NCBI GenBank assembly: GCA_036383255.1
Contig: DASVOS010000017.1
Span: 62,001 to 126,000 of the forward strand
Direction of reading: 5' to 3'
Length of the DNA: 64,000 nucleotides
Source: Gammaproteobacteria bacterium
GTDB taxonomy: Bacteria; Pseudomonadota; Gammaproteobacteria; Natronospirales; REEB76
This document shows positions 24,335 through 32,127 of the stretch, one piece after another; position 1 is the stretch's first letter; each line of letters opens with the position of its first letter. The position numbers were made by a program, and so were the translations under genes. The notes under the pieces are model-generated. The model was given only the letters and a program-made list of their open reading frames with translations, ran no database searches and was not told the DNA's origin.

Positions 24335-24500
24335 AGGAGGGGCTAGACCTGGAGAAGGCGTACCGATAGGGTTCGTGGATTCGGTTCGGGTTAAGGCTGT
24401 CACAAAAGAGTCATATAGGGTGGGGGGTCAAAGAGTTAAATCGGATGGAGAGGGGAGGGGCTAGACAAGCTGGGAAGGATTGGGAAGTTAGGGAGAACTT

Positions 24501-25325
24501 ATGGTCGAGGAAGCTTCGGAATTCTTCAAAGAGATAAGGCTCGCGGTTACTGAGAGACTAACCAGTCCTCTCGTCGGTACTTATTGGATTTCGTGGCTAA
24601 TTTGGAATTTTAAGTTTGTGCTCATTGTGTTCAGCGGACTGGAAATAATCCAGAAACTGCAATTGATACACGATGAGATGTTTTGGAATGGATGGGGATA
24701 TTTATGGACCTACGGCGGCCCTACTGCAATGACCTTCCTTTTTATTTTTGTTTATCCCTTCCCGGCCCAAGTTGTTTATGAATTTCGCCTTAAATTTCAA
24801 CGGCGACTTAGGTTAGTAAGGCAAAGAGTAGAAGACGAGACATTGTTGAGCGCAGAAGATGCAAGGGCTTTGCGCTTAAAAATGCGCGAACATGAACGAA
24901 ATTTTTCAAATCAACTCGCTGCTGCTGAACAAGAGATTGAGGATTTAAGGAAGGAAAATCTTTCTATCAAGGAACTTAACAATGCTTCCGGAAAGCAATC
25001 TTCATCGGTCTATGAGGCTTTAGCAAATGAAGATATATATGGCCAAGTTGCTGTGGATCCATTGTCTGCCCTTGAAACACTGATAATTAATAAGATTGCA
25101 TCTTCAAACCCTCGGACAGTTAGTGAAGCTCGAATTATTGGGGCAGTTCAGGGTATAGCTAAAAAAATTGGAAAAACTCAGACTAGACTCGAAACACTTG
25201 ACGCGCTTGATTCTCTTGTTATGCAACGAAAATTTCTAAAGACGGCTGCCGGATTTGATGGAGATAAATATTATTCACTTACGCCATCTGGTGAGAAATT
25301 TGCATTGGATAATAATTTCTTTTGA
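24501..25325 (+). CDS. Membrane protein with coiled coil and probable winged helix, defence-gene candidate
   Basis: A 274-residue protein inside the AT-rich island, 166 bp behind the retron effector, with GGGAG before ATG 24501. Two membrane segments lie at about 24-46 (LVGTYWISWLIWNFKFVLIVF) written to 20 as VGTYWISWLIWNFKFVLIVF, and 72-93. A coiled coil follows (about 100-158), a Ser-rich linker, then a globular end (185-274) with LDALDSLVMQRKFLK and KYYSLTPSGEKFAL, the look of a winged helix. I do not recognise a named family. A membrane part joined to a nucleic-acid-binding type domain, next to a retron, suggests a phage-sensing membrane effector; this is inference. Confidence 0.7.
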   Translation: MVEEASEFFKEIRLAVTERLTSPLVGTYWISWLIWNFKFVLIVFSGLEIIQKLQLIHDEMFWNGWGYLWTYGGPTAMTFLFIFVYPFPAQVVYEFRLKFQRRLRLVRQRVEDETLLSAEDARALRLKMREHERNFSNQLAAAEQEIEDLRKENLSIKELNNASGKQSSSVYEALANEDIYGQVAVDPLSALETLIINKIASSNPRTVSEARIIGAVQGIAKKIGKTQTRLETLDALDSLVMQRKFLKTAAGFDGDKYYSLTPSGEKFALDNNFF

Positions 25326-25389
25326 ATGCCGCATGAAGAGTGCGTCAGGCGCAATTTCGAAGCTCTAAACTAAGACGCCAATATATTCT

Positions 25390-25468
25390 GTGGAGGCGGC
25401 GCGTCGCTCACGGCCATCCCTGGCCTACCGCGACATTAGTGCATCCCTGCACGTCAATCGAACCCGCG
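25390..25468 (+). repeat. Two fragments repeating the ssrA 3' end (possible att remnant)
   Basis: GTGGAGGCGGCG (25390-25401) and AATCGAACCCGCG (25456-25468) repeat exactly 25556-25567 and 25570-25582 at the 3' end of the tmRNA gene, in the same order, but are split by 54 instead of 2 bases. ssrA 3' ends are common integration sites, so this may be a decayed attachment site of the island. Confidence 0.5.
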
Positions 25469-25504
25469 CTTCGCGCTTGTTCGATTCCAACGTCTCAAAC
25501 CGGC

Positions 25505-25551
25505 AGGTAATAAAAAGGCCACCCCGAAAGCGGGCGGCCTTTTTATTACCT
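25505..25551. terminator. Large terminator of ssrA
   Basis: A 16-bp perfect stem AGGTAATAAAAAGGCC/GGCCTTTTTATTACCT encloses a CCCG/CGGG hairpin. It starts 3 bp beyond the tmRNA CCA end and is T-rich on both strands, so it works in both directions. Confidence 0.9.
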
Positions 25552-25553
25552 GT

Positions 25554-25926
25554 TGGTGGAGGCGGCGGGAATCGAACCCGCGTCCGTAAGTGATCCGCCC
25601 TTAGACCTACATGCTTAGCACACGTCTTTGATTTAACTGCCAGCTACCCGACGGGCAGGGAAAACTGTCAGCGATTCCGGTATTTTTAACCGTCCGGCGC
25701 CGGATGCACCGTACAGCGGTCTTGTGAGCACGACCTCTGAAGCGCCACCGAAGTGACTCTGGACGCACAAGCACGGCTCCAGTCAGAGGCTAGCCGGGAT
25801 TAGGCGGCTAGGGCGTAGTTGCTATCGTTCGCAGCTAAGCGTTGTTGCAAGACAGTTTTACGAGGAATCCTGCACCTCGGCATGCACTTCGGGTTTCACG
25901 ACCCACGTCGAAACCAGGTCGCCCCC
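25554..25926 (-). ncRNA. ssrA: Transfer-messenger RNA (tmRNA)
   Basis: A 373-nt tmRNA that rescues stalled ribosomes. The acceptor stem pairs GGGGGCG (5' end at 25926) with CGCCTCC followed by ACCA (3' end 25554). The T-arm GGTTCGATTCC type and the 5' segment ACCTGGTTTCGACG are conserved. The tag frame at 25832-25800 reads ANDSNYALAA-stop, giving the tag (A)ANDSNYALAA. A TAGAAT lies shortly upstream as a -10 candidate. smpB, encoding its partner, is just upstream on the same strand. Confidence 0.97.
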
Positions 25927-25983
25927 AATGCGCTTCTATTCTATCAGTTATGTATATGGGGCCGAATCGGCCCGGATAAAGGG

Positions 25984-26463
25984 CTAGTGCCGGGTTAAAC
26001 GGCCTTTTTGGCGTTCCCAATCCCGTTCCTTGATGGCGGCCCGCTTGTCGTGGGCCTGCTTGCCTTTGGCGAGGCCGACTTCGAGCTTGGCGCGGCCCTT
26101 GCTCCAGTACATGGCGGTGGGCACGAGGGTGTAGCCCTTGCGTTCGACGGCGCCGATGAGGCGGGCCAGTTCTTCCCGGTGCATGAGCAGCTTGCGGGTG
26201 CGGGTCGGGTCCGGATGGATGTGGGTGGAGGCGGTCATGAGCGGGGTGATGAGGGCGCCCAGCAGGTAGGCTTCCCGGTCCTTGATGATCACGTAGCTCT
26301 CGGCGATCTGCACCTTGCCGGCCCGCAGGCTCTTCACTTCCCAGCCTTCCAGGGCGATGCCGGCCTCGAAGCGGTCCTCGATGAAGTAGTCGAAGCGCGC
26401 GCGCTTGTTGAGCGCGATGGTGGACTGCCCCTTCTTCTTGTCGTCTTCGTCTTTCTTCGCCAT
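25984..26463 (-). CDS. smpB: SsrA-binding protein SmpB
   Basis: A 159-residue RNA-binding protein that brings tmRNA to stalled ribosomes. The family core is present: [23 protein letters not shown], cut here as [18 protein letters not shown], then [14 protein letters not shown], the [15 protein letters not shown] segment and the basic tail [21 protein letters not shown] start at ATG 26463. TATAAT ends only 6 bp before this ATG, so the message may be leaderless. It lies upstream of ssrA and is divergent from ratA. Confidence 0.96.
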   Translation of the reverse strand: MAKKDEDDKKKGQSTIALNKRARFDYFIEDRFEAGIALEGWEVKSLRAGKVQIAESYVIIKDREAYLLGALITPLMTASTHIHPDPTRTRKLLMHREELARLIGAVERKGYTLVPTAMYWSKGRAKLEVGLAKGKQAHDKRAAIKERDWERQKGRLTRH

Positions 26464-26469
26464 GGCGAC

Positions 26470-26475
26470 ATTATA
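26470..26475 (-). promoter_or_regulatory. -10 element of smpB, probably giving a leaderless mRNA
   Basis: On the minus strand a perfect TATAAT is followed by GTCGCC and then the smpB ATG. Transcription normally begins 6-8 bases after the -10 element, that is at or next to the start codon. No good -35 is seen. Confidence 0.5.
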
Positions 26476-26518
26476 TAGGGGAGTGACGGGAAGCTGGTCC
26501 CGCTGCCACAATATCCGT

Positions 26519-26953
26519 ATGCGGAAAGTCCATAAAAACGCATTGGTCCCTTACAGCGCTGCAGACATGTACGCGCTGGTGAACGACGTGCCGAGCTATC
26601 CCGAGTTCCTGCCCTGGTGCCGCGGTGCCGAGGTGCTGGAGCAGTCCCCGACGCTGATGCGCGCGCGGCTGGATCTCGCGCGGGGCCGCTTCAGCAAGAG
26701 CTTCACCACCCGCAACCTCTTGGTGCCCAGCCAGGGCATCACCATGACCCTGGAGGACGGCCCCTTCAAGCACCTGGAGGGCCGCTGGCGTTTCTCGGAC
26801 CTGGGGCCGGAGGGCTCGAAGGTGGAGCTGGACATGGAGTTCCAGTTCGACAGCACGCTCCTGGACCTGGTGGCGGGACCGGTGTTCGAGGACATCTGCA
26901 ACTCGCTGGTGGATGCCTTCATCCGCCGCGCCACCGAGCTGCATGGCGGCTGA
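26519..26953 (+). CDS. ratA: Ribosome-association toxin RatA/SRPBCC family
   Basis: A 144-residue START-like (coenzyme Q-binding COQ10/RatA) protein. E. coli RatA binds 50S subunits and can block 70S formation, while related proteins bind ubiquinone. Key features: [25 protein letters not shown] at the N-terminus (shortened: [18 protein letters not shown]), [16 protein letters not shown], and the C-terminal helix [22 protein letters not shown] 26519 is close behind the divergent smpB start. It overlaps the downstream rnfH by 11 bp, as in the usual ratA-rnfH pair. Confidence 0.92.
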   Translation: MRKVHKNALVPYSAADMYALVNDVPSYPEFLPWCRGAEVLEQSPTLMRARLDLARGRFSKSFTTRNLLVPSQGITMTLEDGPFKHLEGRWRFSDLGPEGSKVELDMEFQFDSTLLDLVAGPVFEDICNSLVDAFIRRATELHGG

Positions 26954-27251
26954 AGCCTCGATCCGGGTGGAGGTCTGCTACGCCCGGGCGGACGTGCAAG
27001 CCATGGTGGCGCTGACCTTGCCCACAGGTACCACGGCAGGACAGGCTGCTGAGCGCTCCGGCCTCGCGGCGCGTTTCCCTGAGATCGACCTCGCACGGGA
27101 TGCATTGGGCCTGCGCGGCAAGCGCGTGGCGCCGGATCAGGTTCTGGAAGAAGGGGACCGGCTTGAGATCCTGCGGCCGCTTACGGCGGATCCCAAGGAG
27201 ACGCGGCGTCGCCTGGCGGCGCGCGGAAAGACGATGTCGAGTAAAGGCTGA
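26943..27251 (+). CDS. rnfH: RnfH family ubiquitin-like protein
   Basis: A 102-residue protein of the RnfH/RatB family with a ubiquitin-like (beta-grasp) fold. Typical segments are IRVEVCYARADVQAMVALTL, FPEIDLARDALGLRGKRVAP and LEEGDRLEILRPLTADPKE. The start ATG 26943 overlaps the ratA stop by 11 bp, supporting co-translation. The biochemical role of the family is unknown; it is often next to ratA and smpB. It converges on bamE with 1 bp between the stops. Confidence 0.92.
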   Translation: MAAEASIRVEVCYARADVQAMVALTLPTGTTAGQAAERSGLAARFPEIDLARDALGLRGKRVAPDQVLEEGDRLEILRPLTADPKETRRRLAARGKTMSSKG

Positions 27252-27252
27252 C

Positions 27253-27654
27253 TCAGTTCGAGGGCGGCGCGGGTGAATTGTAGTTATCGCTGTCCGGCAG
27301 CTGCGAGGCGTCCTTGATGGTGGGCAGCTGGAGCTGCTCTTCCTTGTTCTTGACCGGCGGCTGGTCGACGCGGGTGACCTTACCGCCATCGAAGTACACG
27401 ATCACGTGCCAGTCCTGTTCCGGGCGCCCGTCGTTCGGGTTCACGTAGCGCACGTAGTCCCAGCGGTTCGGGTGGAACGGGTCCTGCACCATGGCGCGGC
27501 CCAGCACGAACTGCACCTGCGCCATGGTCATGCCCGGCTTCACCTTGGCGATGCTCTCGTCGTCGAGGAAGTTGCCCTGGCGGATCTCCGGCTTGAAGCA
27601 GCCGGCGAGGCAGAGGGCGGTGGCGGCGATCAGCAGCAGGGGGCGGGCGCGCAT
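27253..27654 (-). CDS. bamE: Outer-membrane assembly lipoprotein BamE
   Basis: A 133-residue lipoprotein of the BAM complex, which inserts beta-barrel proteins in the outer membrane. It has a lipoprotein signal with lipobox LAGC (Cys about residue 19), then the SmpA/OmlA domain with IRQGNFLDDESIAKVKPGMT, QVQFVLGRAMVQDPF and RWDYVRYVN. A Gln/Pro-rich tail follows. It is divergent from fur, an arrangement often seen in gammaproteobacteria. Confidence 0.95.
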   Translation of the reverse strand: MRARPLLLIAATALCLAGCFKPEIRQGNFLDDESIAKVKPGMTMAQVQFVLGRAMVQDPFHPNRWDYVRYVNPNDGRPEQDWHVIVYFDGGKVTRVDQPPVKNKEEQLQLPTIKDASQLPDSDNYNSPAPPSN

Positions 27655-27725
27655 GCGTCTTGGGTTGCGTTGCTTGAAGAGGGGAGCATAATACCTGACC
27701 AGCCCCCTCCCAAGCCAGAAAAGCC

Positions 27726-28160
27726 GTGACCCAAGCCTCCGCCGAGAACCAGGAACTGCGCAACGCCGGCCTCAAGGTCACGCTGCCGCGGGTCAAGATC
27801 CTGGAGATCCTGGAGCGCAGCAATCCGCGCCACATCAGCGCGGAGGACATGTACAAGGCGCTCCTGGAGTCGGGGGAGGACATCGGCCTCGCCACCGTGT
27901 ACCGGGTGCTGACCCAGTTCGAGACCGCCGGCCTCGTGACCCGCCACCATTTCGAGGGCGGCCACTCGGTGTTCGAGCTGAACCAGGGCGCGCACCACGA
28001 CCACATCCTGTGCGTGAAGTGCGGCCGGGTGGACGAGTTCGTGGACCCTGAGATCGAGTCGCGTCAGAAGAAGATCGCGAGCGCCAAGGGCTACGAGATG
28101 ACGGACCACTCTCTCTACATCTACGGCATTTGCTCCAACTGCCGTAAGTCCATGAAGTGA
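27726..28160 (+). CDS. fur: Ferric uptake regulator Fur
   Basis: A 144-residue iron-responsive repressor. The N-terminal winged helix has LKVTLPRVKILEILE and ATVYRVLTQFETAGLV; the metal and dimer part has GAHHDHILCVKCGRVDEF with the His cluster and first CxxC, and a second CxxC in GICSNC. It would repress iron-uptake genes, such as the Ton system in this window, though I saw no clear Fur box there. Start GTG 27726. It converges with recN. Confidence 0.96.
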   Translation: MTQASAENQELRNAGLKVTLPRVKILEILERSNPRHISAEDMYKALLESGEDIGLATVYRVLTQFETAGLVTRHHFEGGHSVFELNQGAHHDHILCVKCGRVDEFVDPEIESRQKKIASAKGYEMTDHSLYIYGICSNCRKSMK

Positions 28161-28161
28161 C

Positions 28162-28281
28162 CCCCAAAGCTACTGCGCTTGCCATAGCTTCGTTGCGCTT
28201 CGGACTCGCAGTAGGTCATGCACATAAGAGTGCACTCCCTCCTGCTCGCCTCGCTCTGGCTGCGCTCGCTACGCTTTGGGG
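28162..28281. repeat. Nested inverted repeats between convergent fur and recN
   Basis: An outer pair CCCCAAAGC/GCTTTGGGG (28162-28170 and 28273-28281) encloses CTACTGCG/CGCAGTAG (28170-28177 and 28207-28214) and TGCAC/GTGCA (about 28219-28233). The region has no gene and could fold into a branched RNA on either strand. It may be the joint 3' end of both genes or a repeat element. Confidence 0.5.
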
Positions 28282-28298
28282 TCGGGTGTGGTTCTTAG

Positions 28299-29969
28299 CT
28301 AGTTTGTAACCCGAGAAATCATTTCCCTGGCGTGTTTGCGGGTCGTTTCCGTGATCTCCACGCCGCCCAGCATCCGCGCCAGTTCTTCCACCTGCGATTT
28401 CTTGTCCAAGGGCTCGATCTGGGTGACGGTGCCCTGGCCCTTGGCCTGCTTCGCCACCCGGAAATGCTGGTGGGTCTGGGAGGCCACCTGGGGCAGGTGG
28501 GTGACGCAGAGCACCTGGCGCTTGCCGGCCAGGGCCCGCAGCTGCCTCCCTACGATCTCCGCCACGCCGCCGCCGATGCCCGCGTCCACCTCGTCGAAGA
28601 TCATGGACGGGATCGCCGCCGCCTGGGCCGCCATCACCTGGATGGCGAGGGAGATGCGCGAGAGCTCGCCGCCGGAGGCCACCTTGGCCAGCGGCTTCTC
28701 CGGCTGGCCCTTGTTGGCGCTCACCAGGAACTCCACCTGGTCCACGCCCTTGGCGGTGAAGCGTTCCACGTCGGCCGTCACCGCCACGCTGAACTTGCCG
28801 CCGGCCATGCCCAGTTCTTGCATGGCGGCCGTGACTTTCTTGCCGAGGTCGGCCGCGGTCTTCACGCGTTTGGCGTGGAGCTCCTCGGCAGCCTTCTTGT
28901 AGGAAGCCTCCAGGCGCTTGAGTTCCGCCTCCAGGTCCTGCAGCGCGATGTCGGAGTTCTCCAGGGTCCTGAGTTCCACCTGCAACGCATCGAAGCGTCC
29001 CAGGAGGTGCTCCGGTTCGATGCGGTGCTTGCGGGCGAGGTCGTGGATGGAGCCGAGGCGGCTCTCCAGCCACTCCAGGCGCTTGGGATCCATGTCCAGG
29101 TCCGCGAGATAGCCGCGTAGCGCGTCGGCTGCCTCGGAGATCTGCACCTCCGCATCCGCCAAGGTGCGGCGGATGGCCTCGAACCTGGGTTCCAGCTCGC
29201 TCGTGGCGTCGAGGGCGGCGAGGGCGCGGCTCACCAGCTGGTGCGCGGTGCCTTCCTCGGCTTCGTACAGTGAATCCAGCGTGGCCTGGGCCGTCTCCAG
29301 CAGCTTGCCGCCGTGGGCGAGGCGCTTGTGCTCGGCGTCGATGGCCTGCACCTCGCCGGGCTTCAGGGCCAGGGCGGAGAGCTCCGCGACCTGGTGGCGC
29401 AGCATCTCGATGCGGGAATCCCGGTCGCCGGCCGCGGCCTTGAGGGTGGCGAGCCGGTCATGGGTGATCTTCCACTCGCCATGCAGCTTGGCGACCGCCT
29501 GCAGCAGGTTGGCGTGGTCGCCGTAGCCGTCAAGCAGCGCCATCTGCGCGGCCGGGCGCATCAGGGACTGATGCTCGTGCTGGCCGTGGATGTCCAGCAA
29601 GAGCTCGCCGAGTTCCTTGAGGGAGGCGAGGGGCACGCTGCGGCCGTTGATCTGGGCGCGGGAACGGCCGTCCTTGCCCACCACCCGGCGCAGGATGCAC
29701 TGGCCGTCGTCGGCGAGGTCGTTGTCCTCGAGCCAGGCGGCGGCGTCCTTCGCGTCCCTGAGGTCGAACTCGGCGCTCATCTCGGCTTTCTCGCTGCCGT
29801 GGCGCACCACGTCCGCGTCGGCCCGGTCACCCAGCACCAGGCCCAGGGCATCCACCAGGATGGACTTGCCCGCGCCGGTCTCGCCGGTGAGCACGGTCAT
29901 GCCCGGTTTGAATTCCAGTTCCAGGGTGTCGATGATCGCGAAGTCGCGGATCAGGATGTGCGTCAGCAT
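28299..29969 (-). CDS. recN: DNA repair protein RecN
   Basis: A 556-residue SMC-like ATPase acting in double-strand break repair. It begins MLTHILIRDFAIIDTLEL, with Walker A GETGAGKS near residue 30, two coiled-coil arms in the middle (about 155-355), the ABC signature VASGGELSRISLAIQVM, Walker B MIFDEVDAGIGGG, and a late VTHLPQVA. Length and motifs are full. The gene is 4 bp downstream of nadK on the same strand. Confidence 0.96.
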   Translation of the reverse strand: MLTHILIRDFAIIDTLELEFKPGMTVLTGETGAGKSILVDALGLVLGDRADADVVRHGSEKAEMSAEFDLRDAKDAAAWLEDNDLADDGQCILRRVVGKDGRSRAQINGRSVPLASLKELGELLLDIHGQHEHQSLMRPAAQMALLDGYGDHANLLQAVAKLHGEWKITHDRLATLKAAAGDRDSRIEMLRHQVAELSALALKPGEVQAIDAEHKRLAHGGKLLETAQATLDSLYEAEEGTAHQLVSRALAALDATSELEPRFEAIRRTLADAEVQISEAADALRGYLADLDMDPKRLEWLESRLGSIHDLARKHRIEPEHLLGRFDALQVELRTLENSDIALQDLEAELKRLEASYKKAAEELHAKRVKTAADLGKKVTAAMQELGMAGGKFSVAVTADVERFTAKGVDQVEFLVSANKGQPEKPLAKVASGGELSRISLAIQVMAAQAAAIPSMIFDEVDAGIGGGVAEIVGRQLRALAGKRQVLCVTHLPQVASQTHQHFRVAKQAKGQGTVTQIEPLDKKSQVEELARMLGGVEITETTRKHAREMISRVTN

Positions 29970-29973
29970 CGCT

Positions 29974-30855
29974 TCAGTGCTTGTCGCCGTGATGGTTGGC
30001 GCGTCCGCCCCAGTGGAGCTTGGTGCGCAGGATCGTATAGTAATCGTAACCGCGCGGATGGATGAAGGAGAGGCGCTGGCCGGCGCACTTCACCTGCACG
30101 CGCGCACCGGTGTCCATGAGTTCCGCATGCTGGCCGTCCCAGGTCACCTGGGCGCGGCCGCCGTGGGTGTCGCCGACGCGGATCTCCACCACGCTCTTGC
30201 CCGACACCACGATGGGGCGGTCGCCTAGGGTGTGGGGGCAGATGGGGACGAGCGCGATGGCGTCCATGGCGGGGTGCACGATCGGCCCGCCGCCGGAGAG
30301 CGCATAGGCGGTGGAACCGGTGGGCGTCGCCACCACGATGCCGTCCGCCCGGTAAGCGCAGACGAAGTGGCCGTCCACCCAGGTCTCGAACTCGATGAGA
30401 CGGCCGCCGTCGGACTTGTGCACCACCACGTCGTTGAGCGCCGGGTGCGTGCCGCCGGGTCCGGTGCCCTCCAGCATCAGCCGGTCCTCGCGGCTGTACT
30501 CGCCCTTCAGCATGGCGGCGATGTCGTCCTGCACCTGGTCCGGGGTGATGTCCGCGAGGAAGCCGAGCCTGCCGAGGTTCACGCCCAAGAGCGGGATGGG
30601 CCGCACCGCCACCGCATGGGCGGCCTTCAGCAGCGTCCCGTCGCCGCCGACCACGATGAGCAGGTCCGCCTTGGCGGCGAGCAGGGCGATGGGCAGGAGC
30701 TGGACGCCGCTGCTGACCGGGAGCGCCAGCGCCTCATCCCCATAGACCGTGACCTGGGCTTCGGTGAGTTGCCGGGCGAGCCGGACGGTCATCTCCGTCA
30801 CCTGCGGGTCGTTGACGCGGCCCATGAGGCCGATGGTGGCAAAGCGGGAAGCCAT
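29974..30855 (-). CDS. nadK: NAD kinase
   Basis: Phosphorylates NAD to NADP with ATP in the cytoplasm. ATG 30855 gives 293 residues, the usual length; a GTG at 30867 is possible. The signature VVGGDGTLLKAAH, the LGFLADI segment, the NDVVVHK motif and the second conserved ADGIVVATPTGSTAYALS are all present. The frame upstream of this start is open over much of hrcA on the other strand but has no protein-like character. It forms an operon with recN and is divergent from hrcA. Confidence 0.95.
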   Translation of the reverse strand: MASRFATIGLMGRVNDPQVTEMTVRLARQLTEAQVTVYGDEALALPVSSGVQLLPIALLAAKADLLIVVGGDGTLLKAAHAVAVRPIPLLGVNLGRLGFLADITPDQVQDDIAAMLKGEYSREDRLMLEGTGPGGTHPALNDVVVHKSDGGRLIEFETWVDGHFVCAYRADGIVVATPTGSTAYALSGGGPIVHPAMDAIALVPICPHTLGDRPIVVSGKSVVEIRVGDTHGGRAQVTWDGQHAELMDTGARVQVKCAGQRLSFIHPRGYDYYTILRTKLHWGGRANHHGDKH

Positions 30856-30924
30856 ATGGGGCGGCACGTTAGCATGGGACCCCTTGCAGGCCAACGCCTG
30901 GCGGGAGCTTCTGCGGCTAAGTCC

Positions 30925-30952
30925 TTGACAGGAAAGGGTACAACTGGATAAT
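30925..30952 (+). promoter_or_regulatory. Sigma-70 type promoter of the hrcA heat-shock operon
   Basis: A perfect -35 TTGACA (30925-30930) is separated by 16 bp from GATAAT (30947-30952). The CIRCE operator begins 6 bp after, at the expected transcription start. Confidence 0.85.
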
Positions 30953-30958
30953 CCCGCT

Positions 30959-30985
30959 TTAGCACTCGCCTTAAATGAGTGCCAA
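30959..30985 (+). promoter_or_regulatory. CIRCE operator (HrcA binding site)
   Basis: TTAGCACTC-N9-GAGTGCCAA matches the CIRCE consensus TTAGCACTC-N9-GAGTGCTAA at 17 of 18 positions. It lies at the start site of the hrcA promoter, so HrcA represses its own operon at normal temperature. Confidence 0.95.
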
Positions 30986-31002
30986 GCCACCCTGTAGGCG
31001 AC

Positions 31003-32058
31003 ATGATCAACGAGAGCCACGACAAGACCCTCAGCGACCGCGCCCAGTACCTGCTCAAGGTGCTGGTGGAGCGCTACATCCGCGACGGCGAACCGGTCGG
31101 CTCCCGTACCCTCTCCAAGGATTCCGGCCTCGACCTCAGCCCCGCCAGCATCCGCAACATCATGGCGGACCTGGAGGAGCTGGGGCTCATCGTCTCCCCC
31201 CATACCTCCGCCGGGCGCGTCCCCACGGTGAAGGGCTACCGGCTTTTCGTGGATACGCTGCTCAAGGTGAAGCCCCTGGACGAGCAGGAGGTGCGGCTCA
31301 TGCGCAGCCACCTGGACCCGGCGGAGACCAGCCCGCAGCAGCTGCTCGCTTCCGCCTCGGGGCTCCTCTCCGCCATCACCCGCATGACCGGCGTGGTGAC
31401 GCTGCCCAAGCGCGAGCAGGCTTCCTGGCGGCACATCGAGTTCATGCCGCTCGCCGACAACCGGGTGCTGGTGATCCTGGTGCTGGTGGATGGCGAGGTG
31501 CAGAACCGGGTGCTGCACCTGGAGCGCGGCTACGACGCCGCCGCCCTGCAGCAGATAAGCAACTACCTGAACAGCCACTTCGCCGGGCGCGACCTCTCGG
31601 AGCTGCGCCGCGGCCTCCTGAACGAGCTCAACCGCACCCGCGAGTCCATGAACGAGCTGATGCACGCCGCCATCACCATGGCGGACAAGGTGTTCCAGGT
31701 CCGCGGCGGCGAGCCCACCTACATGATGGCGGGCGAGACCAACCTCATGGAATTCGCCGAGCTCTCGGACGTGGAGAAGCTCAGGCGCCTGTTCGACGCG
31801 TTCAACCACAAGCGCGACATCCTCACGCTGCTGGACAAGTGCATCGCCGCCGAGGGCGTGCAGATCTTCATCGGCGAGGAATCCGGCTACAAGGTGCTGG
31901 ATGAGGTGAGCGTGGTGAGCGCGCCCTACAGCATGGGCGAAGGCGTGGTGGGGGTGCTGGGCGTGATCGGCCCCACCCGCATGGCCTACGAGCGGGTCAT
32001 CCCCATCGTGGACGTGACGGCGCGGCTGCTCAGTGCCGCCTTGAACCCCCGGAAATAA
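31003..32058 (+). CDS. hrcA: Heat-inducible transcription repressor HrcA
   Basis: A 351-residue repressor of class I heat-shock genes that binds CIRCE. The N-terminal winged helix contains YIRDGEPVGSRTL and SPASIRNIMADLEELGL; the C-terminal GAF-like and dimerisation parts include GFRVFVD-like GYRLFVDTLL and IFIGEESGYKVLDEVSVVSA. Start ATG 31003 lies 18 bp after the CIRCE element in front of it. First gene of hrcA-grpE-dnaK-dnaJ. Confidence 0.96.
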   Translation: MINESHDKTLSDRAQYLLKVLVERYIRDGEPVGSRTLSKDSGLDLSPASIRNIMADLEELGLIVSPHTSAGRVPTVKGYRLFVDTLLKVKPLDEQEVRLMRSHLDPAETSPQQLLASASGLLSAITRMTGVVTLPKREQASWRHIEFMPLADNRVLVILVLVDGEVQNRVLHLERGYDAAALQQISNYLNSHFAGRDLSELRRGLLNELNRTRESMNELMHAAITMADKVFQVRGGEPTYMMAGETNLMEFAELSDVEKLRRLFDAFNHKRDILTLLDKCIAAEGVQIFIGEESGYKVLDEVSVVSAPYSMGEGVVGVLGVIGPTRMAYERVIPIVDVTARLLSAALNPRK

Positions 32059-32078
32059 GCCCAAGATTCTGGACAGGG

Positions 32079-32101
32079 GCGGGCAGCATGAGGCTGCCCG
32101 C
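32079..32101 (+). other. Hairpin between hrcA and grpE
   Basis: A perfect 9-bp stem GCGGGCAGC/GCTGCCCGC with a 5-nt loop, not followed by a strong T-tract. It may reduce read-through or mark an mRNA processing site between the repressor and the chaperone genes. Confidence 0.55.
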
Positions 32102-32127
32102 TGCATTTACATGAAATAGGAAGGATG

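Larger units (their letters stand above)
25326..25553. other. Island right border, no gene
   Basis: No convincing frame is present. The stretch goes from AT-rich island sequence to native GC-rich DNA at about 25385. It carries two short copies of the ssrA 3' end and a large hairpin terminator, both listed separately. Confidence 0.6.

Noticed and set aside
22317..25385. Intact prophage or integrative element
   Set aside because: No integrase, structural or replication genes are present in the AT-rich stretch.
25390..25593. Short open frame entering the ssrA 3' end
   Set aside because: It runs through the terminator and the antisense of tmRNA, lacks a ribosome-binding site and shows no conserved motif.
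30856..32106. Upstream extension of the NAD kinase frame opposite hrcA
   Set aside because: The extension has no protein-like pattern and lies antisense to hrcA; the NadK family begins at ATG 30855.
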